The notes under the pieces are model-generated. The model was not told where the DNA came from and ran no database searches. It was given only the letters and a program-made list of their open reading frames with translations. Below, piece by piece: positions 21,700 through 33,855 of a stretch of DNA of 64,000 nucleotides (position 1 is its first letter; each line of letters opens with the position of its first letter). Source of the DNA: Solea solea (Eukaryota > Chordata > Actinopteri > Pleuronectiformes > Soleidae); assembly GCF_958295425.1 (NCBI RefSeq), contig NC_081150.1, forward strand, positions 1,218,501 to 1,282,500. The letters are read 5' to 3'. Position numbers and translations under genes: made by a program.

Positions 21700-22286
21700 T
21701 TTGCTCCATACAAAACTTTTTCAAAAACCTGAACTCTCCCTTTAAATCATTCACTACTTCAGAAAACAATTAGCATCCATTTGTAATTTGAACTGTTTAA
21801 TGCGGCTCCTCTGTCCCACTGAGTGAAGCCAAAACTGATCTGTATTCTTTATGTTTGCATCTCAGGGTTTTAGGGGCAAAGTAAACATGTGCTTCCTCAG
21901 TGTGAGGTTGACATGTGGAGGCAGGTACATGTAAGTGAGGAGGGGGACAGGGAGAGGAATGGCTGACATCACTCCGCCTCACATCCAAAGTATTGGGTGA
22001 GAAACTGAGATTTTCATGTTGCCTCTCCCCCGTCCAGCCACGCTCAATCACAGAGCAGCTCCTGAGAAAGCAGACAGGAAGTTGGTGGAGCATGAACGAC
22101 ACAGGCTTTCCCCCCCCCCCACAAATCCTACAGTGAGAGGCTGAGTTCAGGCTTAGGTATGCCTCGCGCGTCCCTAGGATGCTAGATGGACATCCACTCC
22201 CTGACAAGCCGCCGCACAGTTTCATCCTCTGAATGTACAAGCACCAGACATCCAGTGAGATGTAGCCTTCCCGAGATCAGCGTGAC
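21700..22286. other. Unique sequence with a 147-codon unrecognised antisense frame
   Basis: A minus-strand open frame spans 21797-22240 but crosses a C11 run (22110-22120, read as Gly-rich) and shows no domain. It is probably chance. Nothing else recognised. Confidence 0.4.
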
Positions 22287-22309
22287 AACACACACACACA
22301 CACACACAC
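22287..22309. repeat. (AC)11 microsatellite
   Basis: AC run; a second lies 180 bp downstream. Confidence 0.95.
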
Positions 22310-22488
22310 TCAAGACACTCGCTGACTCTGATGATGAGCATGGTCAATAAATCAGATCAGGCAATCTGGAGCTCAATCAGCCTCAGATCAATATAATCCT
22401 CCAGTGTGTCTTTGCACTGTGGCTTTCACTCCCAGAGTCTCTTTCTCTCTGTAGCTGCTCATCTACTCTGTCTATTATTCATGTACAC

Positions 22489-22513
22489 AACACACACACA
22501 CACACACACACAC
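22489..22513. repeat. (AC)12 microsatellite
   Basis: AC run. Confidence 0.95.
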
Positions 22514-22794
22514 TAACCTGGTGAGCTGCTCACACTTCAGGTCTCCATGCTTAAAAGAAGAAATAATACAAATAGACCCAAACCAACCAAATACACAATC
22601 TTTGGTGTTCCCATGAATGAATCCTGTTGGTGGGAAGTGTCTGTGTTTAAAATGTTAACATTTTACCTTTGGAATTGTTTGCGTAAGCACATTCTGTACT
22701 GGAAAATAATGTCAGCATCTTTAACTGACAAAGTTCTAAAATACTTAGGGTAAAACTTGTCACTCAGATGGTGGGGGTTGAGCAGAGTAAAATT

Positions 22795-22990
22795 ACAGGT
22801 ATCCGGATTCCTCCCACAGCACAGAAGTACGCTATTTAAGTTAATTGGACACTCTAAACTGACCATAGGTGTGATTGTGAGAGTGGGTTGTGTCTATGTC
22901 AGCTGAGTTTGGCACAGCACCCCCGCGACCCTCATGTGGAGGATAAAGTGGTGGAGGATGGACGGATGGATGGACGGATGGAAGGATGGA
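22795..22990 (+). mobile_element. SINE family B, 5'-truncated copy
   Basis: GGATTCCTCCCACAGCACAG, GACACTCTAAACTGACC, CACCCCCGCGACCCTCATG and a GGAT/GGAC tail. The tRNA head is missing. Confidence 0.7.
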
Positions 22991-24817
22991 CACTCAGACT
23001 TAGACTCAGACGTCCTCTTCCCTGACACCCCCAGTACCGGAGGCAGCGTCACATGCGGCAACAAACACATAATAAAGCCACGTCTAACTTTAATAAACAC
23101 AGACATGCTGCGCACCCACAGAAAGGTCAGAAACTCAACTAAAAGCTCATAAAAACCATTCTTATGTTCACCAAACACAGTTTAAACACCAATCAATCAA
23201 ACCAGCAGGAGCCGAAAACACCGTCACAGTGTAAACAGTGAAAAGTAGCACTAGTTACATGAGTTTTTAAGCTCCTACTGCATATTTTTAAAGGTGATAT
23301 TTACTCAAAATGCTATATTTTTTTAGGCGAGGGAAAAAAATCTTCTTTTCATGCTGTGTTCCATCTGCATTTACTCTGGTGGAATCTCACAAGTGTTATC
23401 TCTTTATTTTGATCCCAAGACAATTCACATAATAAATAATAATTGCAGAGATATACTCTGTTTAGCAATAAGAGGGCCAGGGAAGAAGAGGTTGGTTGTT
23501 GGTCTCTGTATGTTTGCCTTGGACAAACGAACGCACACTGAAAAGAACACGTTGCTTTAACGGTTGACAGTGCTTGGTGCTCATGGAGTCGTCTCTGCCA
23601 TGTTTAACTATGTAGTAAGAGTTACATTTAAGCTTCAGGAGGATTTGCATGAATTTGATTGGCCAACACGTGCCCTGTGTCCGCAACGCAAGCAAAGTGA
23701 AGCAACAGGAACTTTATTCAAAACTTGCATTGTTCTCCAGGGGAATTCCATGATATGAATTGTGTTTTCCTTAGTCTGAGTAAACATGACAGTTCAAAAT
23801 TGTTCCAAATAGATGTTTTTGTGAACGTGTCAAAGCTGCAGCTCATGGGAATCTCTTCACTCTGAATGACTTTTGAATGAATCGACAAATAGATACTTCC
23901 TGGAGACATGTTGCTATTGTACCTCAATTTAGTTTGGTGGGGTTTCATTGACTTGAAAGGATAATGCTGGCAATATGTCATATACTTCTTACTGTCGGCC
24001 AAACCAAAACAATAACCAATGCATCCCACTAACAAGGATCGTCTGCGTTCCCAAAACCTGATCCAGCACATTTGTCTGGAACAAAAAAAAGTTCCTTTGT
24101 TGTCACAAAGAAGATTGAAGACACATGGATGCGCCGCACGTCTGTGACATGTCTGCACAACTTTGACCAAGTTTAAGAGACAAATAAACACAACAAGAGC
24201 CTTTTCCACAGAGACTGTGACAGTGACCACTGCTGGAGCTCTTTCAAAGCAAAGCACACTGACCTGATTTCACAATGACTAAACACATCATTACACTGTG
24301 CTTTCAATCCACTTGACAAACAGCTGAGATCAGGATACAGAGACAGTATCTGTTTCCACGTTTTCTGCTTTTTCTTGATGTAAGACCACTCACTCTCTCA
24401 CACCAAAGGCTGCACTTTTATCTCAATGAGAGCAAACATCCACGTCCATGACGGCAGCACGTCAAGTCAACGCTGACAATGTGTCAACAACTCGCACAAT
24501 CCCACTTCACTGTGTCTTTAATATGAAACATGAATACTGTGACATGTCATCGTTTTGCAACTAAACGACTTCAAGCGTTTGCACTTAAGTCTGAAAGTTT
24601 GAGATTCAACACATAGACAGGCCATAATTTCCCTTTCTGTCTTGTTTGAGGCAACTCAAGATCTGATTAGATCTTTTTTTGTTGCACTTTTGTTCTTGAA
24701 GACAATAGCGCTGATGCTCTGAGCCTGTGACTCCATGTGGGTTTTCATCTTCCTGTTAATCAGGAAACATTGTGTCTGTGGGTAGAATCACAGCACTTCC
24801 CTCCCCTCTCATCCTCT
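22991..24817. other. Unique sequence, no gene recognised
   Basis: About 1.8 kb with no simple repeats and no clear transposon ends. A 179-codon antisense frame (23718-24257) contains no domain I recognise and no convincing splice context; it is probably chance. Confidence 0.4.
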
Positions 24818-24824
24818 CCTCCTC

Positions 24825-24856
<32 letters not shown>
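24818..24856. repeat. (CTC)n microsatellite joined to C9
   Basis: About 10 CTC triplets followed by a C run. Antisense frames read poly-Glu or poly-Gly. Confidence 0.95.
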
Positions 24857-24879
24857 ATGTTCTGTAACTCACTGTGTGT

Positions 24880-25200
24880 TTGGCCACTGCGGGCCCCTCT
24901 GCAGAGGTGACCCGCTGCCGCGCGACACACTGTCGCGCTGTCAAGCCGTGGAAGGCGGGTGCAGTGCCAGAGGCACCGCTCTGACAAACAGAGCAGATGC
25001 CTTTACACTAACAAACAGCCCGGCGGGACTCGGGGGCCGCCTCCCCTCAGTCCCTCCATCGCTACGTCAACTCAAAGTGCTGAGGCTCGCAGCTGCCGCA
25101 GCAAAGAGCTGTGCCCTTACCACTCACACTCACACTAACACGGCCTGCGCACAAAGCACCGTGACAGGTCGCTCTCTTTTATTTGTCCGTGATAAGCTGC
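24880..25200. promoter_or_regulatory. CpG-rich segment
   Basis: Many CpGs in a short span (GCTGCCGCGCGACACACTG, CCGGCGGGACTCGGGGGC). It could be a small CpG island or an enhancer. No TATA box, splice donor or coding frame with a known domain supports a promoter directly. Confidence 0.3.
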
Positions 25201-25529
25201 TGCCTCTGTCACCTGCAGCGAAAGGAGTTTGATATGATTGTATTTTTGGTCACTGGCAAAAAAATAAATAAAGAAGGCTATTGTGAATATGCAGCTTGTA
25301 TTTATACGCACACAAAAGGACTATTGTCAGAAGCTTATCCAGACATTAAAGTTAAGCTGTTTATGCAGTGGGCAGCGATGACTGTAATCTCAACTGACTG
25401 CAGGAAAGTGTAGGGACATTGTGATTTCACTGTTTTTAACTCGACCTTTCATTGTCAACTCACTGTCGTGACTACACAGGACCTTATAGATCTTAAAGGA
25501 ATCGTTCAGGCTCCTCTAAGTCGAGTTGT

Positions 25530-25735
25530 ACTGACACATAGGCCCCGTTTACACCTGGCATTAGAAAGCGTCTCCTGACGATTCTTCTTCTTCTTCTTCT
25601 TCTTCTTCTTCTTCTTCTTCTTCTTCTTCTTCTTTCATGTATTTCGGCTCATGTAGTTGTTGTGGGTGGAGACGCATCAGACACTCATTGCATTCACACT
25701 TGTGGTCTCAATGCGTCTCTGATCACCTCCACAGT
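25530..25735. mobile_element. DNA-repeat fragment with inverted arms around a TTC array
   Basis: GGCCCCGTTTACACCTGGCA starts a dispersed fish repeat. Inverted arms GCGTCTCC (25568-25575) and GGAGACGC (25668-25675) flank the TTC microsatellite, and more related text (GCATTCACACTTGTGG) follows. Confidence 0.4.
25582..25633. repeat. (TTC)17 microsatellite
   Basis: Pure polypyrimidine triplet run able to form triplex (H-) DNA. Confidence 0.95.
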
Positions 25736-25739
25736 TTAA

Positions 25740-26159
25740 TGACTTCTACAGGACATTCCAGGACCGATTCCTTAAAATCTGACACATGCTTAAGATGGGA
25801 TTGTACCATTGTACATGGATTGAACCAACTTGTGAGCGCCGCTTCCCCCATGGAGTCCACTTTTATTGATTTGCAGCACGTGCAGCTTCTGGACAAGTGA
25901 TTGTCCTTGAGCCAGAGATGTTGAAATTTGCATTTCCCAGGCATCACGTCATTGCTCTCTCTTGCTTAATGTCACTCACTGTTCTGCATGGACTCTCACA
26001 TCAAAAAGTGAAGGGAGACAGTGTCCACAACACCACAAGTAATTACAACTCAATCGTCTGTGTACATCAAGCAATGCAGGACACATGAAACAATAGTAGG
26101 TGGATAACAATCCATGATTGGTGGAAGGTCAGTCCAGTTCTAGGTTATTTTGTTTGTGT
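25740..26159. other. Unique sequence, no gene recognised
   Basis: No feature supported. Confidence 0.45.
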
Positions 26160-26670
26160 GTTATTTATTGTTTTCTGAATTAGAAATTAAAACTAGAGTT
26201 AAAAAAAAAAAACGATAACTGACTGAAAATGATTAAAATTGTTTTTTCTCTGTAAATTTATTTCACACATAATCCTTTTGAGTTCAAATGAAGTGCATTT
26301 ATTTTTTTCTCTGCCGGCAAATTTTATTTCCCTTCATAATAAAATGTTTTCAGTTTGTTTTTGTTTACAATCTTGGACATAAGCAAGTTAAACATATACC
26401 ATTCATTATGTAGTTAATTGGGTTGAGTGAATCAAACCTCTAGTATTTAGCTGGCTCACAAGCAATGTTATGTGTCTTATGAGGGTTATTTACATTGTTA
26501 TGTTCATGTGTGTCTTTACCTAACTTCACACATTGTGCATTTTGCACCTGGCAAATACTCCATATTACAAAAAACGAACACTAAACTAATAACAAAAACA
26601 GAAACTTCTCTAAAAACAAATTAAAACTAACACATTTTACAAACAAAAAGTCAAACTAAACTAAATAAAA
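26160..26670. repeat. Dispersed A-rich repeat (AAACTAAACTAA type)
   Basis: GAAATTAAAACTAGAG at the left and AACTAATAACAAAAACAGAA plus AAACTAAACTAAAT at the right resemble a common fish repeat rich in 'aaaactaa' words. Boundaries are approximate. Confidence 0.4.
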
Positions 26671-26710
26671 AGACAACCTTTACTGAATGGATAATGTGGT
26701 TTGTATCACT

Positions 26711-26950
26711 TACTGTCAACCACTCGCTCCCCTGCACCAAAGTCCATTGAGAAAATCTGTGCTTTTGTCTCACAGCACACAGGAGTTGTTGACCCACTGC
26801 AATGTATTATTTTGTGATTTTTTTTTTGTTTGAAATATTTTTTTTTGCATTAAACAAAAGTGACTCAAATTTACCAAACGTGGCAGCAGTAGACCAACAG
26901 CTCCTGTGTCTCTGAGAGCTTAAAATGATGACTTTGTTGCAGGAGAGTGA
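26711..26950. mobile_element. Foldback element, CAGGAGTTGTTG family, copy 1
   Basis: The left arm has AGCACACAGGAGTTGTTGACC and the right arm GACCAACAGCTCCTGTGTCTC. They are inverted, as are the CTGCACCAAAGTCCATTGA and TTGTTGCAGGAGAGTGAGC surroundings. The same two-arm layout is seen at 53655-53925. Confidence 0.55.
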
Positions 26951-27296
26951 GCACTTTATAAACTTCAGGTTCCTGTCAGAAAAGATAAAGTGGTAGACAT
27001 GTCCCTTTTTTCTTTTTCTTTTTTTTAATTAGGTGAGCCTTTAGTTATTTGGTGGTTAAAATCTGTTTTCCTTGGTGTTCCCGCTGGCAGGGCATGTTTT
27101 CACTGAGAGTGAACGTCTGCCTCTCAAGCTGGTTCCTTGCCCGGGGGGGTAGTGCTGACCAGAGCATGTGCGTGGAGCACAGCACTGAACATTTCCACTC
27201 ATTATTCCACTCATTTCCTCTAAGACTACTCTGCTGATTATTGCTCAGTCACCGCCCACCCCCTACAATCACCGGCTCCAAAAAAAAGAAACAATC
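26951..27296. other. Unique sequence, no gene recognised
   Basis: Pyrimidine run near 27003-27025; nothing else. Confidence 0.45.
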
Positions 27297-28330
27297 TACG
27301 TAGTATTTAAAATTTTAGCTCAAATTGTGGTAAATTATCAGTGTATCTGCAAAATATTTGACTCTACATTCACAGTTAATTACTGGCTACTATTTCTAAT
27401 ATTGCATCACTTTTTCTGTGTGAATATTTACAGTAAATTACTGTCCTAGATACTGCAATTTCATTCAAGTATGTTAAATTACAGTACATTGACATTGTTT
27501 GAATGTCATTTGCCAAACATAGTGATGGACGACATAACTGTGAATACTGAGCAGTATTTTCCTGTATTAACTTTAATAAGTATATTACTCTGGTTTAGCA
27601 GTATTTCATTGTTTTACTGTAACTTCACAGTATGTCATACCCTATGGTACAAAGCTATATTTGTTTCTGTAAAAGTACAATATTTTACTGCAAAGTTCAT
27701 GGTAGTAATGGTGTATATTGCATTACTTATTTATACCTCTTTGAATATGTAACTTTACTGCAGATTTAGCAGTATTTCCCTGTGTAAATACTATATTTTA
27801 ATGTAATTTCACGGTAGTAGTAGTTCTGCTGAACTCTGACTCTCTTCCCCTCTTTAAATCCAGACTGAAATCCCACCTGTTTAAAATAGCATACTCTCTG
27901 TAATTCCTCTCATTTCCTGTTTACTGTTTTTTTTATTGTTGTTTGTTATGTAAAGTGTCCTTGAGTGTCAAAAAGGCACTTATAAATCAAATGCATTGTT
28001 ATTATTATGAGTAATCTCAAACAGTGTATAACTTTGAGTTTGCAGTATTGCTTTCTGTATAAATGTGTATTTTACTGTAACTTTATTGTAGAAATGACAC
28101 AAAGTATATTACTATGATTTAGCAGTGTTTTCCTGTGTAAATCCTACATTTTACTGTAAACTTAGTACTTATTTCATACCTTACATTGCCATGATATAGC
28201 TAAATTGTTCTGTATTAATATTATATTTTACTGCTAAATCCACAGTAGTAATGCTATACAGTACATTACTTTGAGTTAGCTGTATTTTTCATGTATAAAT
28301 ATTGTATTTTACTGTAAAAGATCCCACTGA
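27297..28330. repeat. Degenerate ~79-bp tandem array (TTTTACTGTAA units)
   Basis: Units contain TTAGCAGTATTTCC, TGTGTAAATACTATATTTTA and TTACTGTAACTTCACAGTAG-like text. Anchor positions 28042, 28121, 28198 and 28278 give spacings of 77-80 bp. Copies are well diverged. An L2-like sequence at 27828-28009 interrupts the array. Confidence 0.75.
27828..28009 (+). mobile_element. LINE-L2-like 3' end inserted in the tandem array
   Basis: One frame encodes LPLFKSRLKSHLFKIAYSL, a typical C-terminus of fish L2-type ORF2 proteins. It is followed by a short 3' UTR with AAGTGTCCTTGAGTGTC, AAGGCACTTATAAATCAAAT and an ATTATTATT tail. It is 5'-truncated, as is usual for LINE insertions. Confidence 0.75.
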
Positions 28331-28849
28331 AAATCACTTCTGGGGAGTTTTAATAGCCACAGCTATGGTGATTTCACAATGCAACATGAAACTTTCTCGA
28401 TTGTAAGTATCATTGATTTTCAAGATGGCACAAGAGAAAAGGTGACCTTCCATTTTTTCCCCAACAAGCCTCTCAATGCTCTTGCCAAAGTCCTTCCTTT
28501 GCTCCTCCTCATACAACCACACGAACTATCGCTGTAAGACCTCACCACCACCATATGGCCATGTCCATCATGTGCACAATGTTTGTTCCTTTAATTGTCG
28601 CATCAATCCCAACTTCAAACAAGGACATACTGTACTCCACACTTTGAATATCTACATTAACACACATGAGGCTGAAATGAAGCTTTATTGTTTGGATTAG
28701 TGGGTTCAGCCAAACTGTGAAACAGCACCATGGGCATCATGAATGTATCATGAAGTTACACCTATTTAAACAGAATTATTATTCTTATTATTTAGTGTCT
28801 TGGGTGATGGATAAATCATGAAGAGAAACAGGCACAGCTTGCATGCATT
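28331..28849. other. Unique sequence, no gene recognised
   Basis: No feature supported. Confidence 0.45.
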
Positions 28850-29330
28850 TTAATTAATCTTAGACTGCAGGGGGAGGAGAAAATGACTTTTTATCTCCTG
28901 CCAAGTGGCGGACCACCTACAGCAGCGGAGCAACGTCTTCACTGATGAGTGTCAATCTGGCCAACACAGCAGAGCAAGTACGGAGGCTTTACTCCGCAGC
29001 ATCAGCGTGACATTTCCCCGCACTAATCCAGCATTCGACGACGGATCATGAAAGCGAGTCATTTATGCAAATCACACTGTTGGTTCCAGGTAAATCCCAG
29101 GCTGTCACCTTGTACACAAATCCAGGTCAGCAGTTGTACTTCCACGTTTTAGCAAATACACGTTAGTGCTGCACCGTGTAATTACGCCAGCTTTTGCATA
29201 AATCCACGAGCTTTGTTATGCTGTCACTTTTGATGCCGGTTACAGCGAACAATGTGGTTTCACCAGGATTTTTAAAGTCATTGCAAGACGTTCATGCAGT
29301 CATGTTCTCCCACAACGATTCTCAACCGCC
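28850..29330. promoter_or_regulatory. Candidate conserved non-coding element
   Basis: Repeat-free block with TTTAATTAATCTTAGA at the left, a POU octamer ATGCAAAT at 29065-29072 and CpG-containing spacers. Its mixed composition resembles developmental enhancers. Confidence 0.4.
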
Positions 29331-30349
29331 TTCAGCTTTCACATGAAATCATATTATATTATTTATTTATGTCCAGGCTGCAGCAGCAGCGGTTCCTTTA
29401 AGTTAAGCATCCTAGTTAGGGTGCAAATATTTTTAAACATAAAGAGGTTTTTCCGTCGGGTCATAAACCAAACTAAAGGGCACATGATGACATTAAAAGC
29501 AAGCTAACATGCTATCTGTAGTTTCTTTTTAAAACTATTTAGTTGTATTAGTTGTATTTTTCTTAAATACATTGTGATTAGAATTTGAATTATTTTAAAC
29601 AAGATGGAGCATTACCACATGATAACTGAATTGCTCAGCCCCAAATACTAATATTAGGAATTTTGTAAATAGACTTTAAGATTTCTTTATGTTTAAGTAG
29701 TATGAAAATTATAATCTGTGCATTTTATTTGCTAACAAAGAACACAGAACTCGTAAAACTTTTTCTATCACCCCAAAATTCCCCAAAATTATGAAAAGAT
29801 GTGCTTTTTTCCAAATAGATGTTGTTATACAACAGCATCCCAGTGTGGTCTGGAGTGATTTTGGAGACACTACATTGTATTATGGTGGTGGTATTAATTA
29901 ATAATCTGAATAAAAATTCTAAAAACATTATATAAAAAAGTAAACCATCCCAAATGGATGATGTGATGTAATATAGAGACTCTTTTAGAGACACTACATT
30001 GTATTATGGGTAAGATATTGGCCCATTTGTTGGTGTTGCAATTTGTAGACGGTCCCTCAGCTCATTTAACAACAACCAAATAAGTCCAGAGGAGACAATC
30101 TGCTTCTTTTTTAAACTAACAAGCACATGCCCAGTGCCCTGAATGGTCACATGATACATTTAATGATTGTAGGTGTGTTAGCAGGTTATTTCTGATGCGG
30201 CGCTGAGATTCTGGCCACAGAAAGTTTCTGTCTGAAAATGGTGTTTTTAAATGAAAACACCGTCGTGTGGATGTAGTCTTAGAGACTTCTTGTGTCATTC
30301 AGTGCAATCTCATGCTGTGCTGTCAAACACAGTGAAACCCATATAACTC
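29331..30349. other. AT-rich sequence with a local 22-bp direct repeat
   Basis: GAGACACTACATTGTATTAT occurs at about 29865 and again at about 29985, both continuing GG. The 120-bp interval suggests a local duplication. Possible dispersed-repeat text (AAATGAAAACACCGTCGTGT) at 30250. No gene. Confidence 0.5.
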
Positions 30350-30680
30350 TATCTCCAATTCCCCCGGAGTTCACTCCCGGGCCCTGAGCCAGGTCATATC
30401 AAAGGACACACATAAGACTTTCCTGATGTCGTCCCTGCAGCTCAGGCCTTAGCGGGGACAACAGCGATGATCTACAGACTTGTTTTGCTGTGCTCCAAGC
30501 CTTGTCATTACAAACAGCGCGGCAGGAGATTCGTGACAGCTGCTCTGCGGAGGAATGCATCGTGTGCGTGATGGATGTGAAGAGGCAGAATACCTGCCCG
30601 TGTGGCTCCCCCTCATTTCGTCTGGCCATTGAGGAGCCGTCAAAACAAATCTGATCACAGCCTGTAACCTTAGCTAAGCA
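30350..30680. promoter_or_regulatory. Possible conserved non-coding element
   Basis: Repeat-poor, moderately GC-rich block with CpGs and open antisense frames of 69-76 codons lacking domains. Regulatory identity is only inferred. Confidence 0.25.
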
Positions 30681-31245
30681 TAATGGACTTATTTCAGGTA
30701 ATTTACTTTCTGGTGTTCGTACCGGTTAAACATGCTTGAAGAAATAGCTCCCGCCATGACTGGGAGTTGCTCTGAGTTTCTTTTGTTTTGTTAAGCTTTT
30801 AAAGCACGGGCTGCAGCTATCAGATGACTACCTTCTGTCTCCTAATGCTCATGAAACCTTGTATTTTTGAGCGAGTTTCCAACGTGAATCCCAAAACTCA
30901 GAAAATTGGTCGCTCAGAGGAGTTGGAATCAGCAGCAGACAGAAATCCGATTTCTTACCATCCACTGGGATTTGACTACAGGCCAACATTTTTTTATAAC
31001 TTTGCTGTATAAGAGTATCTTATTATTGTTAAAAGTAAAAGAGTTTAGCTTATACAATATACCCCTGCATTACTGATGACTGTACAAATAAGATTGGTGA
31101 TTATAAATATATGGCTAAGGGATAATCGCCTGAGTCTAGAACCAGGAGGCTAATTAGCTTAGAGGAATGTTTCAGCCACATTTTCAATGGGGTATAAATT
31201 AAATAAAACGCTTTCTATCCCTCCAACTGGGAACATGTGAAACTG
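30681..31245. other. Unique sequence, no gene recognised
   Basis: No feature supported. Confidence 0.45.
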
Positions 31246-31727
31246 AATCTGGTTTTTAAAATGCCAGACCGCATCTCAATGAGACTGGGTATGGGTCTGG
31301 AAAGGGTGTAGCACCTCCCACTCCCAAGAGGCATGACCAACTGACATAGATCAAAATTCCTCTGAGCACAACAAATGACCCGGATGATGCATGCGGAGGA
31401 AAACGTGTCAACAAACGTCCTTGTTGTAGTTTTGTAGGAGTGATGACTTTTACTCAGGAGAGCTCCGCGGATCAAGTCGCTTAAAATGGAAGCAACAGCA
31501 AAATCCAAAGCCAGCTGCTCTTCGTTGGCTGCCATGCTGGATGTACACAAAAGCTGTTAGACGTTGCTTCCCTGACATCAAAGCGTCGAGCACATCCTCT
31601 AGATTTCCAGGAGGAAAAAAACACTTGTGACGGGTCCCCCCTTTTTTGGAGATTCTGTCGTTGTCCTTGCAAGACGTGTCTGCAGAGCAAAATCAAGCAA
31701 GAGTGACGATGCCGCTTAAATCAGGTT
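31246..31727 (+). mobile_element. AGCCTGG-ended non-autonomous DNA transposon, decayed copy
   Basis: Shares AAATGCCAGACC, AAAGGGTGTAGCACCTCCCA, ATGGAAGCAACAG, GCTGCCATGCTGGATGTACA and GGAGATTCTGTCGTTG, in order, with the copy at 52511-52829. Ends are degraded (AATCTGGT and ATCAGGTT). Longer than the second copy by about 160 bp. Confidence 0.6.
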
Positions 31728-32879
31728 AGACAGATGAGCAAATACCAGCGGTCACGTGATCAGCAAGGAGTAAACAAGGTAACTGGTTGGACCGAAAAGC
31801 GAGAACATCGAGTTGCAAGCCAGCGATGCTCTTGCTGTGTGTCTGCTGCATGAACTTCATTTCAAGGTAAAAGCTACACAACCACAGACTGGATATGAAA
31901 TAAAATATATGTAGTTTCCAGGTCCCTGAAGTGAAGCCTGTATCCTCTTTTGTGTATGTAGGTCGATGAGAGAATTAGCATATTACTCACTCGATATAGC
32001 ATATGTATTTATTTATTTGTGCTTTTACTCTCTTTCATTGTTATTATTATTATTTCTCTATTTTTCATATTTGCTGATTGCTCAGGTTGGGGTGTTTCTT
32101 ATTTTGTAATGTTTCTTTTAAAACAATAAATGTTTTAATAATAATATATGTTTGAGGGGAAAAAAACATGGTCTCAATCACAAGTATTACATTGTTTTCA
32201 CCATGATGTCCATTTTGTAAATTATAGCTCAATGTAAACTGTTTTTATCTCGAAGCGATAAAGTGCAGCTCAGTTTGGAACGGTAAACTCATCTGGTCTT
32301 AGGACAAAGCAAAGTGGTGAGTGTTTTACACCAGACACAATAAAACCTTTGTTTTCACTGTCAAATCAATGACACTGTCCTGGAGAACGAAAGATATAAA
32401 TGAAATCACTTTGAGTGCAACCTGACTACTCACTGACACTGCATTTCCTGTTTACTAAAGCTGAGAACTTGTCAACCTCTCCTTTTATACTGTTTATTTA
32501 CATGTTTTTCAGCTATTGCAGTATAATATTAATAACATATTAATAACATAATGTGTACAGAAGAAAGGAATCAGAAACCTCCATTAATCCATTAATCCAA
32601 AAATTAATTAAGTTCTTATTTCTATGTGTTATTCTCTTTTTTTTATTGTTAGCCTCCATTTTATTATTTGTGGCCTCTGTCATTTGGTTAAAAGTTAAGC
32701 ATTTGTTTCAAAAAGCGTTTTTGCACGTGTTTGCACGTGTTTCATTGACATCATTCAAGCAAATACCTACATTGCTTTTCCAAGCCACAATGAGCAGACC
32801 GACATTTGTATTGAGGCTGAAGGATTAAATGAGGAGGCCTTGGTATCAGCCATATTGTCTCACCTAACAAACTGCAGGC
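31728..32879. other. AT-rich unique sequence, no gene recognised
   Basis: Includes a tandem TTTGCACGTG TTTGCACGTG near 32719-32738 carrying two E-box palindromes. No gene. Confidence 0.45.
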
Positions 32880-33410
32880 TGTGAGTTCAAATTGCATCTT
32901 TCTAATCTCGGATGAGAAAAAGGTTTCAGAGTGTGAACAAGCCAGAGTTAGGGAGGGGGAGACGTACTCTCCCTGAAAAGACAACTAAACATCACTTGAT
33001 ACAGCCAGTTGTCTCATTTACACACTTTAGCTGTCAGCGTTCCCACACATCTGAATTACAACATGACAAACTAATCAAGTACCATGGGAACGGGAGCCTG
33101 GAAGCCATCTGCACCCGTATGGAGCGAGAGACGGAGCAAAGCCACTCCATTCTCCATGCCTCGTTCTGTTTCTAATAAGTCATCAAGCACTCTGTCCCGC
33201 GGGTGTCCTGAGCTGTTAAGCTGTTGCTCAAACATGATCCTTGCCATGTTGGTGATTTGCAGGACAATTGGTCTGCTAGGGATGTGAAAAGGTCAGGCGG
33301 AGGTGCTTGTCCAGTCCCCCCACTTTAAAGCTGATACACAAGCAGCACTAATCTCCCTCAGACCATGCTACTGGCCACCGAGCTCGGACTGGGAACCTCC
33401 GTGTCTGGTT
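32880..33410. promoter_or_regulatory. Possible conserved non-coding element
   Basis: Repeat-free sequence with TTGCATCTTTCTAATC, GAACAAGCCAGAG and GGGACTGG-like words. Open frames of 60-87 codons without domains. Regulatory identity is inferred only. Confidence 0.3.
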
Positions 33411-33439
33411 TACGTCCAAAAAGTTTGGGTTTGTTGCAA

Positions 33440-33855
33440 ATTTGTGTGACAAACTAAATTATAAAAGCATAAAAACAAAAAGTCAGTATAGACGAGGCAA
33501 CAGACGCCTCAGAGCACTGCCAAAAATGTTAAAAAGGTAAAACACAAAAAGATACGCGTGGAAGGACACGAGATAAACTGTTCCAGACCAAAGGGGAAAA
33601 CAGAGTCTATATTCACCAAAGGGACTGGAGATAACAAGACACAAGTGACTCGCATTGGAAACTGTTAAAGAGCAGGTGCGGCTAATCAGAGCATGGAAAG
33701 GTTAAGTGGGAAGAGGACACACGAGGGAAAAAACCACAACGTAAAATAAGAAAGCACAACAGTGTCAGGCAACACCTGAACAATAGAAATCCCAAAGTTC
33801 CAAAAGTCCAGAAGAAAGTCTTAAAATGCTAGAAACAAAAAGCAAACCCTAACAG
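33440..33855 (-). repeat. Possible dispersed repeat, A-rich
   Basis: AAAAACAAAAAGTCAG, GACGAGGCAACAGACGCCTC, AACAAGACACAAGTGACTCG and GAGCAGGTGCGGCTAATCAG resemble a fish interspersed repeat seen in variable forms. No ends or coding region could be defined. Confidence 0.3.

Noticed and set aside
21797..22240. 147-codon minus-strand open frame
   Set aside because: Crosses a homopolymer run and has no known domain; probably chance.
23718..24257. 179-codon minus-strand open frame
   Set aside because: No recognisable domain, no splice or codon pattern suggesting selection. Chance frames of this size are expected in 64 kb.
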